Source of the DNA: Gemmataceae bacterium
Lineage (GTDB): Bacteria; Planctomycetota; Planctomycetia; Gemmatales; Gemmataceae
DNA length: 34,197 nucleotides
Direction: 5' to 3'
Assembly (NCBI GenBank): GCA_003136315.1
Contig: PLDW01000074.1
Coordinates: forward strand, 15,974 to 50,170
Each line of letters starts with the position of its first letter. Positions within the stretch are counted from its first letter, which is position 1. Positions 7,422-15,771 of this stretch are shown in pieces. Under the pieces are notes generated by a model. That model had not been told where the DNA came from. It worked only from the letters and a program-made list of their open reading frames with translations, and searched no databases. The position numbers were made by a program, and so were the translations under genes.

Positions 7422-9938
7422 TCAATGGTTAAACATAAACTCTCGCGAGTTCAAGATCGCCCAGAACACGTCTTCGAGGGCCTGCTGCTTGTTCGTGCTG
7501 GCCTCCACTGCCGCAACGAGCTTCGTCCGTTCGGCCGGGGTGGGCGGGCGGCTAATGCACCGGACGTACAGATTCTCGATGATGTACGCCGGTGGCTTCT
7601 TCTCCTGGAGGAACTTCCCAATCACATTCCCCTGTGAGATCTTTGAAGCCACCGTATCCCCGTTGAGCAGATGCAAGCTCTGAGAGAGGGTCGGCTCCAA
7701 CCGCACCTCACACGAGCACACGGTTTCGCGGGTTGGTCGGCCGAAAGTGGTCAGGAAGTAGGTGCTCACCTGGCCGTCGGCGATCTGGACCGCTCTCGCC
7801 CCCTGCGGCAGTCCCTGGAACTTGTTTTTCGTGTCGGTCACCTGGGTCAAAATGTCGAGCATTGTCTCGGCCCGGATGCGGCGGATTGGTCCACGGGCAA
7901 AGTTCTTGGTGTCGCCCTCGTTCGTTTGCGTTGGCTGGGTACTCCGCTGGTAGGTCTGCGACGTACAGATGTCCTTCACGAGCTTTTTGAAATCATAGCG
8001 GTACGCGGTGAACCGTTTGCCCAACTCATCAAGGAGTTCCTGGTTGCTCGCTGGGTTCGAGATTCGCACATCGTCGACCTCATCGATGATCCCGCGGCCG
8101 AAGAAATGCGACCAGACGATATTCGACAGGTTCTTGGCGAAGTAGGGGTTCTCCGGGCTGGCCAGCCAGTTTGCCAGGACGACCCGGCGGTCTTTGCCGG
8201 TCACGTCCGGCACAACGCCGCCAAGGAACTTCGGCTTCATCGGTTGCTTGTGGATCGGGTGGTTGATCTCTCCCCCACCGCTATTGAAGACGATCAACTC
8301 CCGCGGGTCGTCCCCCCCCTTGCGGCCAATCTGGCTGAAGAAATTTGCGAACCCATAGTAATCATCCATCGTCCAACGATCGAATGGATGGTTGTGACAC
8401 TGCGCACACTGAACGCGCATCCCCATGAACACCTGAGCGACGTTCTCGGTCACCTTGAGGATATCGGTTTCGAGCTGGTAGTAGTTGGTGACCGGGTTCT
8501 TGAACGTCCCGCCGTTGGCTCCGAGCAACTCGCGGACCCACTCATCGGTCGGCACATTTCGGGCGATCTTGTCCTGGAGCCAGTTGTAATAGAGGAGCAT
8601 CGCCTTGTAACTGACCTGATTGCTCGATCGGATCTGGAGCAACTCGGCCCACTTCAACACCCATAACTCGGCGAACTCCTTGCGATCAAGCAGTTCGTCG
8701 ACCAGGAGTTCCCGCTTGTTCGGCAGCGTGCCGACCACGAACCGGGCGTACTCTTCGGCGGTTGGCAGGACGCCGGTGATGTCGAGGTACACCCGGCGAA
8801 CAAACACCTCGTCGGAGCAGGTGCCGGAGGGTTCGATCCGGAGCTTCTTGAGCTTGGCGTTGATGAGTCCATCAACGTAGTTGTTTTCAGGCGGGTTCGG
8901 CCAGGCGAACTGGAGCCCCTTCGGCAAGGTGATGAATGGGACTCCGATGGTGAATGTGAAGAACCGCGCCATCACGAAGGCTTCGCCGCGATCCCCGGCG
9001 GTGACTGCGCCTTCCCCATCGATCTTCGCTGCGTTATCGTTATTGCTCAAAAAGAGCGCCAGATTGGTGACGTCGCGATCGGTGCCGTCCGCGTACTTCG
9101 CCCGGACGACGATCCGCTGCTTCTCGCCCTTCCCGTCGAGCACACCACCGGGAGGAAAGACCTCCATGCTCACAGGCAGTGGGATATTCGGCGCATCGTT
9201 CGGCGCATCGGCTTCGAGCCAGCGGACAATCGTCTGGTAGTATTCGTCGCCTTCCTTGATCTTGGCTCCGCCCGTGTGGGGAACCAGTCCGGCGGCCTTC
9301 TCCAACAGTAGGGAATCATGCGGAATGGCGAGGTTAATTCGCCGACCGTTCAGTTCGCGCGTGAGCCGGTAGTGGTCGCCGTCCGGGTCGAACCCGAAGA
9401 GGGAGAGCCGGAAGCCATCCTTGCCGCGGGCGGCTCCGTGGCACCCACCGACGTTGCACCCAGCGCGCATAAACACTGGCATCACATCCCGCTTGAACGA
9501 GATCGGGCGGTCCTCCTTCGCCTGCACCACCTTGACCGGCACCTTGAGGGCCTGCCCGCCGTAGGTGACGGTCATCTCGGTGACCCCATCGGCGACCGGA
9601 TAGACCGTGAACTGGTCAAGCCGCACGAGGGCGGGATTGGCGAAGCTGACCTTGGCCTGCTCGGTGACGTCGCGGGTAATGCCGTCTGGCTGGGTGAGTT
9701 GGACGATAAACGACTGCCGATCACGGGCGGTTTCGAGGTTGATGTCCGGCGGGTAGACAGCCACCTTCGGTCCGATAGGCGCTATCGGAGTGGGCTGAGC
9801 AGGGGCCGGAGCGGGTGGTTGTGCGACTGGCTGCGCCGGGGCGGGTGGGGTCTTGGGCGGTGGCGGCGCGGGGGGTTGGGCCACGACCGCGACCACGACA
9901 TATGCACAGAGCCCGAGGGCCAGGATCATCGAACGCAT
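7422..9938 (-). CDS. DUF1549/DUF1553 (PSD1) secreted cytochrome-like protein
   Basis: Exported planctomycete-type protein of unknown biochemical role. The start at 9938 gives a signal peptide (MRSMILALGLCAYVVVAVVA) with GAGAGG upstream; the frame opens further upstream, but that part overlaps the toxin gene. Of 838 residues, 22-58 are Pro/Ala-rich linker and about 62-140 an Ig-like (BIG2-like) domain. About 145-245 is a cytochrome-like domain with CNVGGCH (161-167, spacing C-x4-CH), and 258-340 a second Ig-like domain. About 355-550 is DUF1549, ending in CAQCHNHPFDRW (511-522, a classic CxxCH), and about 600-838 is DUF1553 (LANWLASPENPYFAKNLSN, GRGIIDEVDD). Such genes usually pair with DUF1501 genes, as here. 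The toxin gene ends only 34 bp upstream. Confidence 0.92.
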   Translation of the reverse strand: MRSMILALGLCAYVVVAVVAQPPAPPPPKTPPAPAQPVAQPPAPAPAQPTPIAPIGPKVAVYPPDINLETARDRQSFIVQLTQPDGITRDVTEQAKVSFANPALVRLDQFTVYPVADGVTEMTVTYGGQALKVPVKVVQAKEDRPISFKRDVMPVFMRAGCNVGGCHGAARGKDGFRLSLFGFDPDGDHYRLTRELNGRRINLAIPHDSLLLEKAAGLVPHTGGAKIKEGDEYYQTIVRWLEADAPNDAPNIPLPVSMEVFPPGGVLDGKGEKQRIVVRAKYADGTDRDVTNLALFLSNNDNAAKIDGEGAVTAGDRGEAFVMARFFTFTIGVPFITLPKGLQFAWPNPPENNYVDGLINAKLKKLRIEPSGTCSDEVFVRRVYLDITGVLPTAEEYARFVVGTLPNKRELLVDELLDRKEFAELWVLKWAELLQIRSSNQVSYKAMLLYYNWLQDKIARNVPTDEWVRELLGANGGTFKNPVTNYYQLETDILKVTENVAQVFMGMRVQCAQCHNHPFDRWTMDDYYGFANFFSQIGRKGGDDPRELIVFNSGGGEINHPIHKQPMKPKFLGGVVPDVTGKDRRVVLANWLASPENPYFAKNLSNIVWSHFFGRGIIDEVDDVRISNPASNQELLDELGKRFTAYRYDFKKLVKDICTSQTYQRSTQPTQTNEGDTKNFARGPIRRIRAETMLDILTQVTDTKNKFQGLPQGARAVQIADGQVSTYFLTTFGRPTRETVCSCEVRLEPTLSQSLHLLNGDTVASKISQGNVIGKFLQEKKPPAYIIENLYVRCISRPPTPAERTKLVAAVEASTNKQQALEDVFWAILNSREFMFNH

Positions 9939-9972
9939 GGTGCGAAACCTCTCGCGGTGGGCGTCGGACAGG

Positions 9973-10263
9973 TCAGTTCGGGCGGAGCCGGCGCTTCCAG
10001 TAGCCCGGCCTCTGGCGGTGGTGGGGAAAGGCGAGAACACGGATCAGGTCATTTTCTTCGAGATATATAATACTATACGGAAATCGAGTAAAAATATATT
10101 GGCGAATCTCGGATCGGCCAATTTGGGCAGCTTGTTTCGGGTTAGCACCAATCCCCGCCACAGCCTCAGCGATTGCGACGCGAAACTCGTCAGCGATCGC
10201 AGAGGAGGCGAGGGCGTTGTCGACCTCTCGCTCTGCTTCTGAGTCGAGGATCACTCGCTTCAC
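9973..10263 (-). CDS. RelE/ParE-type toxin
   Basis: Probable toxin of a type II toxin-antitoxin pair. The 96-residue product has the family layout: an N-terminal helical pair with acidic residues (LDSEAEREVDNAL), then a strand-rich C-terminal half. RQYIFTRFPYSIIYLEEN and IRVLAFPHHRQRPGYW are the characteristic RelE/ParE C-terminal motifs. Translation starts at a GTG whose last two bases lie within the TGA stop of the upstream antitoxin gene (GTGA overlap), implying translational coupling. The sequence does not show whether the target is mRNA (RelE) or gyrase (ParE); family resemblance alone cannot decide it. The downstream DUF1549/DUF1553 gene starts 34 bp later, so read-through from the module may drive that gene. 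Confidence 0.88.
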   Translation of the reverse strand: MKRVILDSEAEREVDNALASSAIADEFRVAIAEAVAGIGANPKQAAQIGRSEIRQYIFTRFPYSIIYLEENDLIRVLAFPHHRQRPGYWKRRLRPN

Positions 10264-10514
10264 CCGTACTTCTCCTTGAGCCTCCGCATCACATCTTCGG
10301 CCGGAACGCTAACAGTCTTGCCAGATCGCATATCCTCCAACCGACGGTTGCATTCCTCCAACCAGGCGGACTCCCACTCCTCTTGTGTAAGCGACTCTTC
10401 CGCTTCGTGGCCTTGAGAGCCAACTCGTGCGGTGCCTTCCGCCACGATTTCGGCCCAGGTCACGTCGTCTGGCATCGTTCGCAGCATCTCGATGATCGTG
10501 TCTTTCGTGCTCAC
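10260..10514 (-). CDS. Antitoxin-like addiction module protein
   Basis: The 84-residue product ends in the motif CNRRLEDMRSGKTVSVPAED followed by VMRRLKEKYG (about 55-84). This is the typical C-terminus of small antitoxins paired with RelE/ParE toxins: an Arg-rich helix, a Gly-Lys turn, PAE and a last basic helix. The N-terminal half is helical and acidic (EAEESLTQEEWESAWLEE). It starts at GTG 10514, overlapping the previous gene by GTGA, and ends in GTGA with the toxin. The position directly before the toxin is the classical order. It would bind and mask the toxin and probably repress the operon; this is inference from the family. No DNA-binding fold is obvious by eye. Confidence 0.82.
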   Translation of the reverse strand: MSTKDTIIEMLRTMPDDVTWAEIVAEGTARVGSQGHEAEESLTQEEWESAWLEECNRRLEDMRSGKTVSVPAEDVMRRLKEKYG

Positions 10515-10900
10515 CTCGGCTTCTCCTTGCGCGAGCGGCGGAAGAACTCGTCCGCGGGAACCCCTTGGTCTGAACCACTTTCAAACTCAGCGCGACGGCG
10601 GTCGAGTTCTACGATAAAGGTCGGGGAGGGAGCCGACATCTCCCAGGACGATAGACAGAGAGACTGTTGGTACTTCTCGCGAAGTCGCTTCATCACCTGT
10701 TCCGCGGAAACGCCTTTCACCTTCCCACTGTCCAACTCGTCGAACCGCCGCTTCAACATTGAGTCGAAGTCCGGATCATCCTCGGATAGCACTCCAGGCG
10801 GTTTCGGTAGAGACTCAAACAGGGCCGCTATCAACTCCCACCTCTCGGGCTCTGATAGGGCGAGAATCGCAGGTTTGAGTTTCTCCACAGTGTCTGTCAT
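10511..10900 (-). CDS. Antitoxin-like protein with duplicated C-terminal motif
   Basis: The 129-residue protein begins like a standard addiction module antitoxin (VEKLKPAILALSEPERWELI, AALFESLPKPPG). It carries the family C-terminal motif at about 50-77 (LKRRFDELDSGKVKGVSAEQ, then VMKRLREKY). Instead of ending there it continues through a 20-residue linker into a second copy at about 99-126 (LDRRRAEFESGSDQGVPADE, then FFRRSRKEK). A normal family member would stop near residue 78. The second copy is probably the remains of another antitoxin gene fused in frame, or an internal duplication. Its start is 36 bp past the PPC-domain gene stop, with AAGGG upstream. It overlaps the next antitoxin gene by GTGA. 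Confidence 0.85.
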   Translation of the reverse strand: MTDTVEKLKPAILALSEPERWELIAALFESLPKPPGVLSEDDPDFDSMLKRRFDELDSGKVKGVSAEQVMKRLREKYQQSLCLSSWEMSAPSPTFIVELDRRRAEFESGSDQGVPADEFFRRSRKEKPR

Positions 10901-10936
10901 GACCGTGCCCTTAGGAGTGGCGAATCCATCCCCATC

Positions 10937-13474
10937 TTACGGCTTCTTCGGTTCATCCTTCTTCGGAGCTGGTGCTGGCTGGCCACCCTGTGCGGCCTTC
11001 TCCCGTTCCTCCTGCTCCAGACGAAGTTGTTCGAGTCGGGTGAGACGTTTCGGTGGGGGCTGGTTGGCCATCGGCGGTGGCGGTGGGGTGGGCGCGGCAG
11101 TGGGCATTGGGGGTGGGGTGGCCACAGCGACCTTCGGCGGGAGCGGGACATCGATCCGCAGTTCTGTCCCGCCGGTGCTCAGGGTGATCAACTCGCCGCC
11201 CTTTTCGATGATCACCTGGCAGAAGATTCCGCCGTGCTTCCCAGCCGGGCTGGTCTTGTCGGCGGTAATTGGGAAGGTCAGTTCCTTCGTGTCCTTTGTC
11301 AATTCCAGGTCGGTCGTGGTGACCTTGGCGGGCAGGCCGAGGAGCTTGACCTTCGCCTTCCCCTCAAACGGGGTCGTTACCGCCACCTTGCAGAAGAGTT
11401 GCGTCTGCTTGCCTTGCTCGACGGCTGGCCGCTCGGCCGTGAGTGCAACTGGTGCCGGGGCCACTTCCACCGTGAACAACTGGCTAGACACCCAGACCGG
11501 CCCCTTCCCGGCATCCGATACTGCCGTCACCGCCGTCTTCCACTTCCGCGGTCCGGCGTTCGGCGCAGCGTTCATGGGAAGGACAGTCTCGGTTGCCTCG
11601 GGCGCGATCGTCGCCGATCCCTGAATCCCCATGCCCGGCGGTGTCCACAAAGGGAAGACCGTGATCGCTCCCTTGAAGCCAGCCGCCCGCTTGGCGACGA
11701 CTCGCAGGTTAAACGCACCGTTTTGCACCACCGGCACCTTGGGCTCGATCACCTCAATGCTGAACGGAGCGACCTCGGTCACCGCGACCGCGGTTCGGTC
11801 GAAGTAGTGTCGGGTATAAGGGGTGTTGTTGGGTCCGATGCTGAACACCGCATCGAAACCGGTCTTCGAGGGCACCTTCACCGCCGGGTCGGCGGGGGTG
11901 GCGGTGATCGCGGCCAGGAACCCGCTGGTCGGGGCGTCGGGCTTGGCCTCGAACACGACCGGGACGAGGTTTAGCCCCGGATCCATCGCCTCGGCCGCAA
12001 GGGTGACGCCTGGTGGGAGTTTGTCCAGCCCCATTACCAGTGGCCCACCGAAGTCGGCCCGGTTCGCGATGAGCAGGCAAGCGTAGCGGTTCCCCTTCGG
12101 GACGGTGATTGTCTGCCGTTCCTGGTTGGCCGCGTTGTTCCCGTCCACACGCGGGATAGTCGTGGTGACGATCGGCTGAACCGGTGTCACCTCGATCCGG
12201 TAGAAGTAGTCCGGTCCACCTTTTTTCAGGTGATCGTGGACCGAAACGATATACTCCTTGTCCTCCGGGGCGGTGAAGCGGAAGTAACTATCCGGGCCGA
12301 CTGAATCGTCGTTTCCGGTGATGTATGCACCGGTGATGTGGGTGATGTGCATGACCGAATCCAGTTGTGAACCGAGGCGACGGGCGTAGCAGTGGATATC
12401 GAAGACTTGCCCCTTCTTCGCTGCGAACTTGAAGAAGTCCTGTTCGCCGGGGGTGGCGATGACTCCATTGAAAGCGCCTGGGACCGGCCCCGGAGTCGCA
12501 GCGGCCGGGGAGGTGTTGGTTCCCGGCTTGATCGTGTTCGGCAGGTCAATTAGCCGAAATTTGATGCCAGCCGGATGGATGCCCTCCGGGGTCTGGCAGT
12601 GAATCCGGTATTCCGGGTCCGCCACCGCAGGTAACTTCACGCGCTGCTTGATCGGTCCGGAGGGGTCGCCGATAAACGTGACATCCAACTCCTCGCCGGG
12701 CTTCCCGCCAGCCGGGACGACCGCGGTCGGGCGCGGAAACGTGCCGACGTGCAGCCGGTACTGACAGGCTCCGTTCCCACCATAGGCGCTTTCGCGGATC
12801 TGAACGATGTATTTGCCATCGGCCGGAACGATGACCGAGCACCCGCTGTCCTGACCGGTGAGGGGTGAGTCATCACCGGTAGCCAGCTCGAACCGCTTTG
12901 CGTCGAGGATCGCAACATACGGGTCAAAGAACGTCACACCGAGCCGCATTCCCTCGACCTCGGCCGTCAACCGCTGGCCCTTCTTGCAATCAACCACGAA
13001 GAAGTCCACATCCTCATTCTGGACGATTCCGTGAACTGTGCAGTTGAGCGGGATCGGCTGGGGTTTATCGAAATCGCCATTTGGCTCAATCTCCTCGACC
13101 ACCGGAAGCGCGCCGACCCAAAGCGTGCGGAGATCCGACACCCCGGAGGCGGTTCGGACCCGGAAAGCGTGGTCGCCGAGCCGGCAGTCTGGCGCGATGG
13201 CGAGGGTGACCTTGAGCTGGGCGTCGTTGACGACCTCCAGCTTCTTGACCGTGATTCCCGGGTAGTAAATGAGGATTTCCTGGGCGTCGGCTAACCGACC
13301 GCCGTTGAACGTGACGACCGCCTCCGTCCCACGCTGAGCCCCGCGGGGCTGGATGATCCCCAGTGACGGAGACGCAGCCTGAGCAGGAGAGAATGAACCA
13401 CAGAGGTAGAGAGTGAAGACACACAGACACAAACAGTTCGATCGAATCATCAGGAGTCGTCGCGGTGCTGTCAT
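10937..13474 (-). CDS. Secreted PPC-domain protein
   Basis: Large exported protein of unknown function. The start at 13474 is preferred, giving 845 residues: it follows a purine-rich GAGAGAGA stretch and produces a signal peptide (RRLLMIRSNCLCLCVFTLYL, cleavage after AQA at about 33). The longer open frame upstream overlaps the DUF1501 stop. About 38-120 is an Ig-like/IPT-like N-terminal domain and 128-235 a pre-peptidase C-terminal (PPC) domain (EIEPNGDFDKPQPI, DVDFFVVDCKKGQ). A second PPC-like region includes GEQDFFKFAAKKGQ and DSYFRFTAPEDKEYIVSV. Several beta-sandwich modules follow, then a Pro-rich and charged tail. It lies in the DUF1501/DUF1549 operon, where such proteins are frequent neighbours. 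Part of its signal peptide is encoded by an intergenic-type repeat (13396-13434). Confidence 0.88.
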   Translation of the reverse strand: MTAPRRLLMIRSNCLCLCVFTLYLCGSFSPAQAASPSLGIIQPRGAQRGTEAVVTFNGGRLADAQEILIYYPGITVKKLEVVNDAQLKVTLAIAPDCRLGDHAFRVRTASGVSDLRTLWVGALPVVEEIEPNGDFDKPQPIPLNCTVHGIVQNEDVDFFVVDCKKGQRLTAEVEGMRLGVTFFDPYVAILDAKRFELATGDDSPLTGQDSGCSVIVPADGKYIVQIRESAYGGNGACQYRLHVGTFPRPTAVVPAGGKPGEELDVTFIGDPSGPIKQRVKLPAVADPEYRIHCQTPEGIHPAGIKFRLIDLPNTIKPGTNTSPAAATPGPVPGAFNGVIATPGEQDFFKFAAKKGQVFDIHCYARRLGSQLDSVMHITHITGAYITGNDDSVGPDSYFRFTAPEDKEYIVSVHDHLKKGGPDYFYRIEVTPVQPIVTTTIPRVDGNNAANQERQTITVPKGNRYACLLIANRADFGGPLVMGLDKLPPGVTLAAEAMDPGLNLVPVVFEAKPDAPTSGFLAAITATPADPAVKVPSKTGFDAVFSIGPNNTPYTRHYFDRTAVAVTEVAPFSIEVIEPKVPVVQNGAFNLRVVAKRAAGFKGAITVFPLWTPPGMGIQGSATIAPEATETVLPMNAAPNAGPRKWKTAVTAVSDAGKGPVWVSSQLFTVEVAPAPVALTAERPAVEQGKQTQLFCKVAVTTPFEGKAKVKLLGLPAKVTTTDLELTKDTKELTFPITADKTSPAGKHGGIFCQVIIEKGGELITLSTGGTELRIDVPLPPKVAVATPPPMPTAAPTPPPPPMANQPPPKRLTRLEQLRLEQEEREKAAQGGQPAPAPKKDEPKKP

Positions 13475-13535
13475 GCGGAATCTCTCTCTTCTTCTCTGTG
13501 TGTCTTGTCTCTGTGCTCTCTGTGTCTCTGTGGTT
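13396..13535. repeat. Inverted repeat, ACCACAGAG family, copy 2
   Basis: Left arm at 13396-13434 begins AACCACAGAGGTAGAGAGTG. Right arm at about 13487-13535 is an imperfect reverse complement, rich in CTCTGTGTCTCTGTGGTT. The centre holds the start codon of the PPC-domain gene (13474). The right arm is in the gap after the DUF1501 stop (13558), while the left arm lies inside the PPC gene and encodes about residues 14-27 of its signal peptide. The repeat type is the same as at 3227-3290. Confidence 0.8.
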
Positions 13536-13557
13536 CGTTTTCTTGTTCGGCCTTGCC

Positions 13558-14886
13558 TCACGCGAGCAGGTCCTTGCGGATGTGGCCTTCGCGGACGATA
13601 TCGATGGGCCGGTTGCCCGGGGACATCAGCTTCCTCTCGGCATCGATTCCGAGGCAATGGTAGACCGTGTGGGCCAGATCCTCGACCGTCAGGCCGTCTT
13701 CCTCCGGTTCGCTGGCGGTCGCGTCCGACTTCCCATACACGAATCCCTTCTTGATTCCGCCACCGGCCAGCACGACCGAGAACACCTTCGGCCAGTGGTC
13801 GCGACCGGCGGTCGTGTTGATCTTGGGGGTCCGGCCGAACTCGCTGGAGATCATGATCAACGTGCGGTCAAGCATGCCCTTGCTGCTGAGGTCGTTGATC
13901 AGTGCTGCGAACGCCTGGTCGAACGCCGGAAGCTGGCTGCGCGTGCCGCCAGCGATCCCACCGTGCAGATCCCAGCCGCCGTAGGTGAGGGTAACGAACC
14001 GGACCCCGGCCTCGACTAACCGACGCGCCATCAGTAGCCGCTGCCCGGCCGCGTTGCGGCCATACGCATCGCGGAGCTTGGCGTCTTCCTGGTTGATGTC
14101 GAACGCTGCGCGGGCTTTCTCGCTGGAGATGAGCCCGTACGCTCGCTGGTAGAACGTGTCCATCGCGTCCAGGTTGTCCGACTTCTCCTTGCTCTTGAAG
14201 TGGTCATTCACAGCATCGAGCATGTTCCGCCGGGTCGTGAATCGATCCGGGGTCACTCCTCCCGGCAAGGACAGATCCTGCACTCGGAACCCGGGGTTGG
14301 CCGGATCGCTGCCGAGGCTGAACGGAGCGAACGCGCTGGAGAGGTATCCGCTGCCAGCAAAGTTGGTTGGCATGCTCGGAACCGCGACGTAGGGCGGCAA
14401 GTTGTTCCGTACCCCCAACTCGTGGCTGATCACACTCCCCATGCTGGGGAAGGTGATGGCCGGACTGGGCCGGTAGCCGGTGAACATGTTATGCGTGCCC
14501 CGCTCGTGGGCCGCTTCCCCGTGGGTCATGCTCCGGCAGATGGTAATTTTGTCCGCGACCCCGGCGGTCTGCTTCAGACACTCATTGAACTGGACACCGT
14601 CGAGCTTGGTCGGGATGGTTCCCATTTCCCCGCGGTACTCGACGGGTGCGAACGGTTTGGGATCCCAGCTTTCCTGGTGGGCCATCCCACCCGGCATGAA
14701 GATGTGGATACACGCCTCGGCCTTCGGTCCCTTGCTCGCAGTGCCAGGTGCTTGCTCGGCTGCTGACGCAGACTGGAAGCGGAAGTACTGGTCGAGGGTC
14801 AGGCCGAGCCCTCCGACGACCCCCACATGTAAGAAGTTGCGGCGATTCAGTGGAGACCCGGGGCACAGGCGGCTCAACAGGTTCAT
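13558..14886 (-). CDS. DUF1501 family Tat-exported protein
   Basis: Exported protein of the DUF1501 (sulfatase/alkaline-phosphatase-like fold) family, abundant in planctomycetes and usually encoded next to DUF1549/DUF1553 genes. The 442-residue product starts with a twin-arginine signal (LNRRNFLHVGVVGGLGL, Arg15-Arg16), so it is expected to be folded before export. Family motifs are HIFMPGGMAHQESWDPKP, MTHGEAAHERGTHNMFTGYR, LGVRNNLPPYVAVP, VRFVTLTYGGWDLHG, MISSEFGRTPKIN and GRDHWPKVFSVVLAGGGIK. A GGAG site 7 nt before the ATG at 14886 supports the start. It is the first gene of the long minus-strand run and faces a 1 kb non-coding region, so the operon promoter is probably just upstream. The substrate is not known from sequence. 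Confidence 0.93.
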   Translation of the reverse strand: MNLLSRLCPGSPLNRRNFLHVGVVGGLGLTLDQYFRFQSASAAEQAPGTASKGPKAEACIHIFMPGGMAHQESWDPKPFAPVEYRGEMGTIPTKLDGVQFNECLKQTAGVADKITICRSMTHGEAAHERGTHNMFTGYRPSPAITFPSMGSVISHELGVRNNLPPYVAVPSMPTNFAGSGYLSSAFAPFSLGSDPANPGFRVQDLSLPGGVTPDRFTTRRNMLDAVNDHFKSKEKSDNLDAMDTFYQRAYGLISSEKARAAFDINQEDAKLRDAYGRNAAGQRLLMARRLVEAGVRFVTLTYGGWDLHGGIAGGTRSQLPAFDQAFAALINDLSSKGMLDRTLIMISSEFGRTPKINTTAGRDHWPKVFSVVLAGGGIKKGFVYGKSDATASEPEEDGLTVEDLAHTVYHCLGIDAERKLMSPGNRPIDIVREGHIRKDLLA

Positions 14887-15213
14887 CGTCGGACTCCAGT
14901 CGGGGTCAAGATGGTATGGGGTGGGGTGTACGCAGCCACAACGTCAGGTGCTGACCAAATTGGATCGGCACTCAAACAATCGCGACAGTCTGGCAGAGCA
15001 AACCTCGCGCCGGAGAGTCGAGGCGCGTGGCTTGCGTTGGGAGGGACCGTACCCGGGTGTTGCCGGGTGGCGGGGCAGCGTGTGCGAACAAAAACCGACC
15101 GGCAGCGCCAGTGATTGTTCTCGAATATAGAAGATAGTCGGTCGAGTGACCGGCGTCAATTGAATCCCACAGGTTTATCTGGTCGACTCCAACCGAACGC
15201 GGAACGCGGAGCA

Positions 15214-15296
15214 GGGAACGCGGAACGAAATACACAGAATGCGTGGAGGGAATGCAGATCGGTGTCCCCACTCCGAGTTCCGAGTTCCGCGTTCCC
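15214..15296. repeat. Inverted repeat of GGAACGCGGA type
   Basis: GGGAACGCGGAAC at 15214-15226 is matched perfectly by its reverse complement at 15284-15296, with 57 bases between. Both arms sit in longer stuttering sequence: GAACGCGGAACGCGGA on the left and GAGTTCCGAGTTCCGCG on the right. No coding function is evident. Confidence 0.8.
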
Positions 15297-15465
15297 CATC
15301 CTGGGTACTCGGAAGGAAAGCCGTCAGAAATCAGGGTCAACATGGATTCGGGTGGTGGAGGATGGCAGGACCCCCTCCCCGGTGAGGGTTTGGGTTCATG
15401 CCTGGCCTTACTTCTCCGCCTCCCAGGCTCGTCGGCTTATATACTAATGAACGGGTGTGATGACT

Positions 15466-15488
15466 CCGCTTACCCTGAAGGGTAGCGG
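15466..15488. other. Bulged hairpin of unknown role
   Basis: CCGCTTACCC at 15466-15475 and GGGTAGCGG at 15480-15488 pair around a TGAA tetraloop with one bulged T. Surrounding bases (GGGTTTTAACC downstream) differ in composition from the neighbouring GC-rich DNA. It could be a transposon-end hairpin or part of a small RNA; nothing in the sequence decides this. Confidence 0.45.
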
Positions 15489-15725
15489 CTTCTAAGGGTT
15501 TTAACCTCTGTTATGTCATCCCATAGCAGTTAAGGTCTTCTAGCAATCGTGTCCGCTGGGTGCGTTACTTCCGCAACGAACAGATGTCGTCTAGTTGTCT
15601 AGGTGACGCAGTCAAGCGTTTCATCCACTACCACTGAAGTGGTGTGGCTTTCACGGGCTAAAGCCCAGGGTTGTAATCGCTCGGGCTCGCCTGGCTTACA
15701 GGACTGTCGCCCTGGGCGATTGGTA

Positions 15726-15771
15726 CCGCCCCGTTGGGCCGTCAGATAGTACTCCAGGGTGTCAGTCCTGG
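15726..15771. repeat. REP-like family A, second copy (single arm)
   Basis: The reverse complement of this segment matches the right arm of the 7279-7384 element at 35 of 46 positions without gaps by my alignment, including CCCTGG and TCTGACG blocks. A less regular companion with GGGCTAAAGCCCAGGG lies at about 15656-15675, and parts of it pair imperfectly with 15708-15730. The element is about 160 bases before the glycosyltransferase start. Confidence 0.7.
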
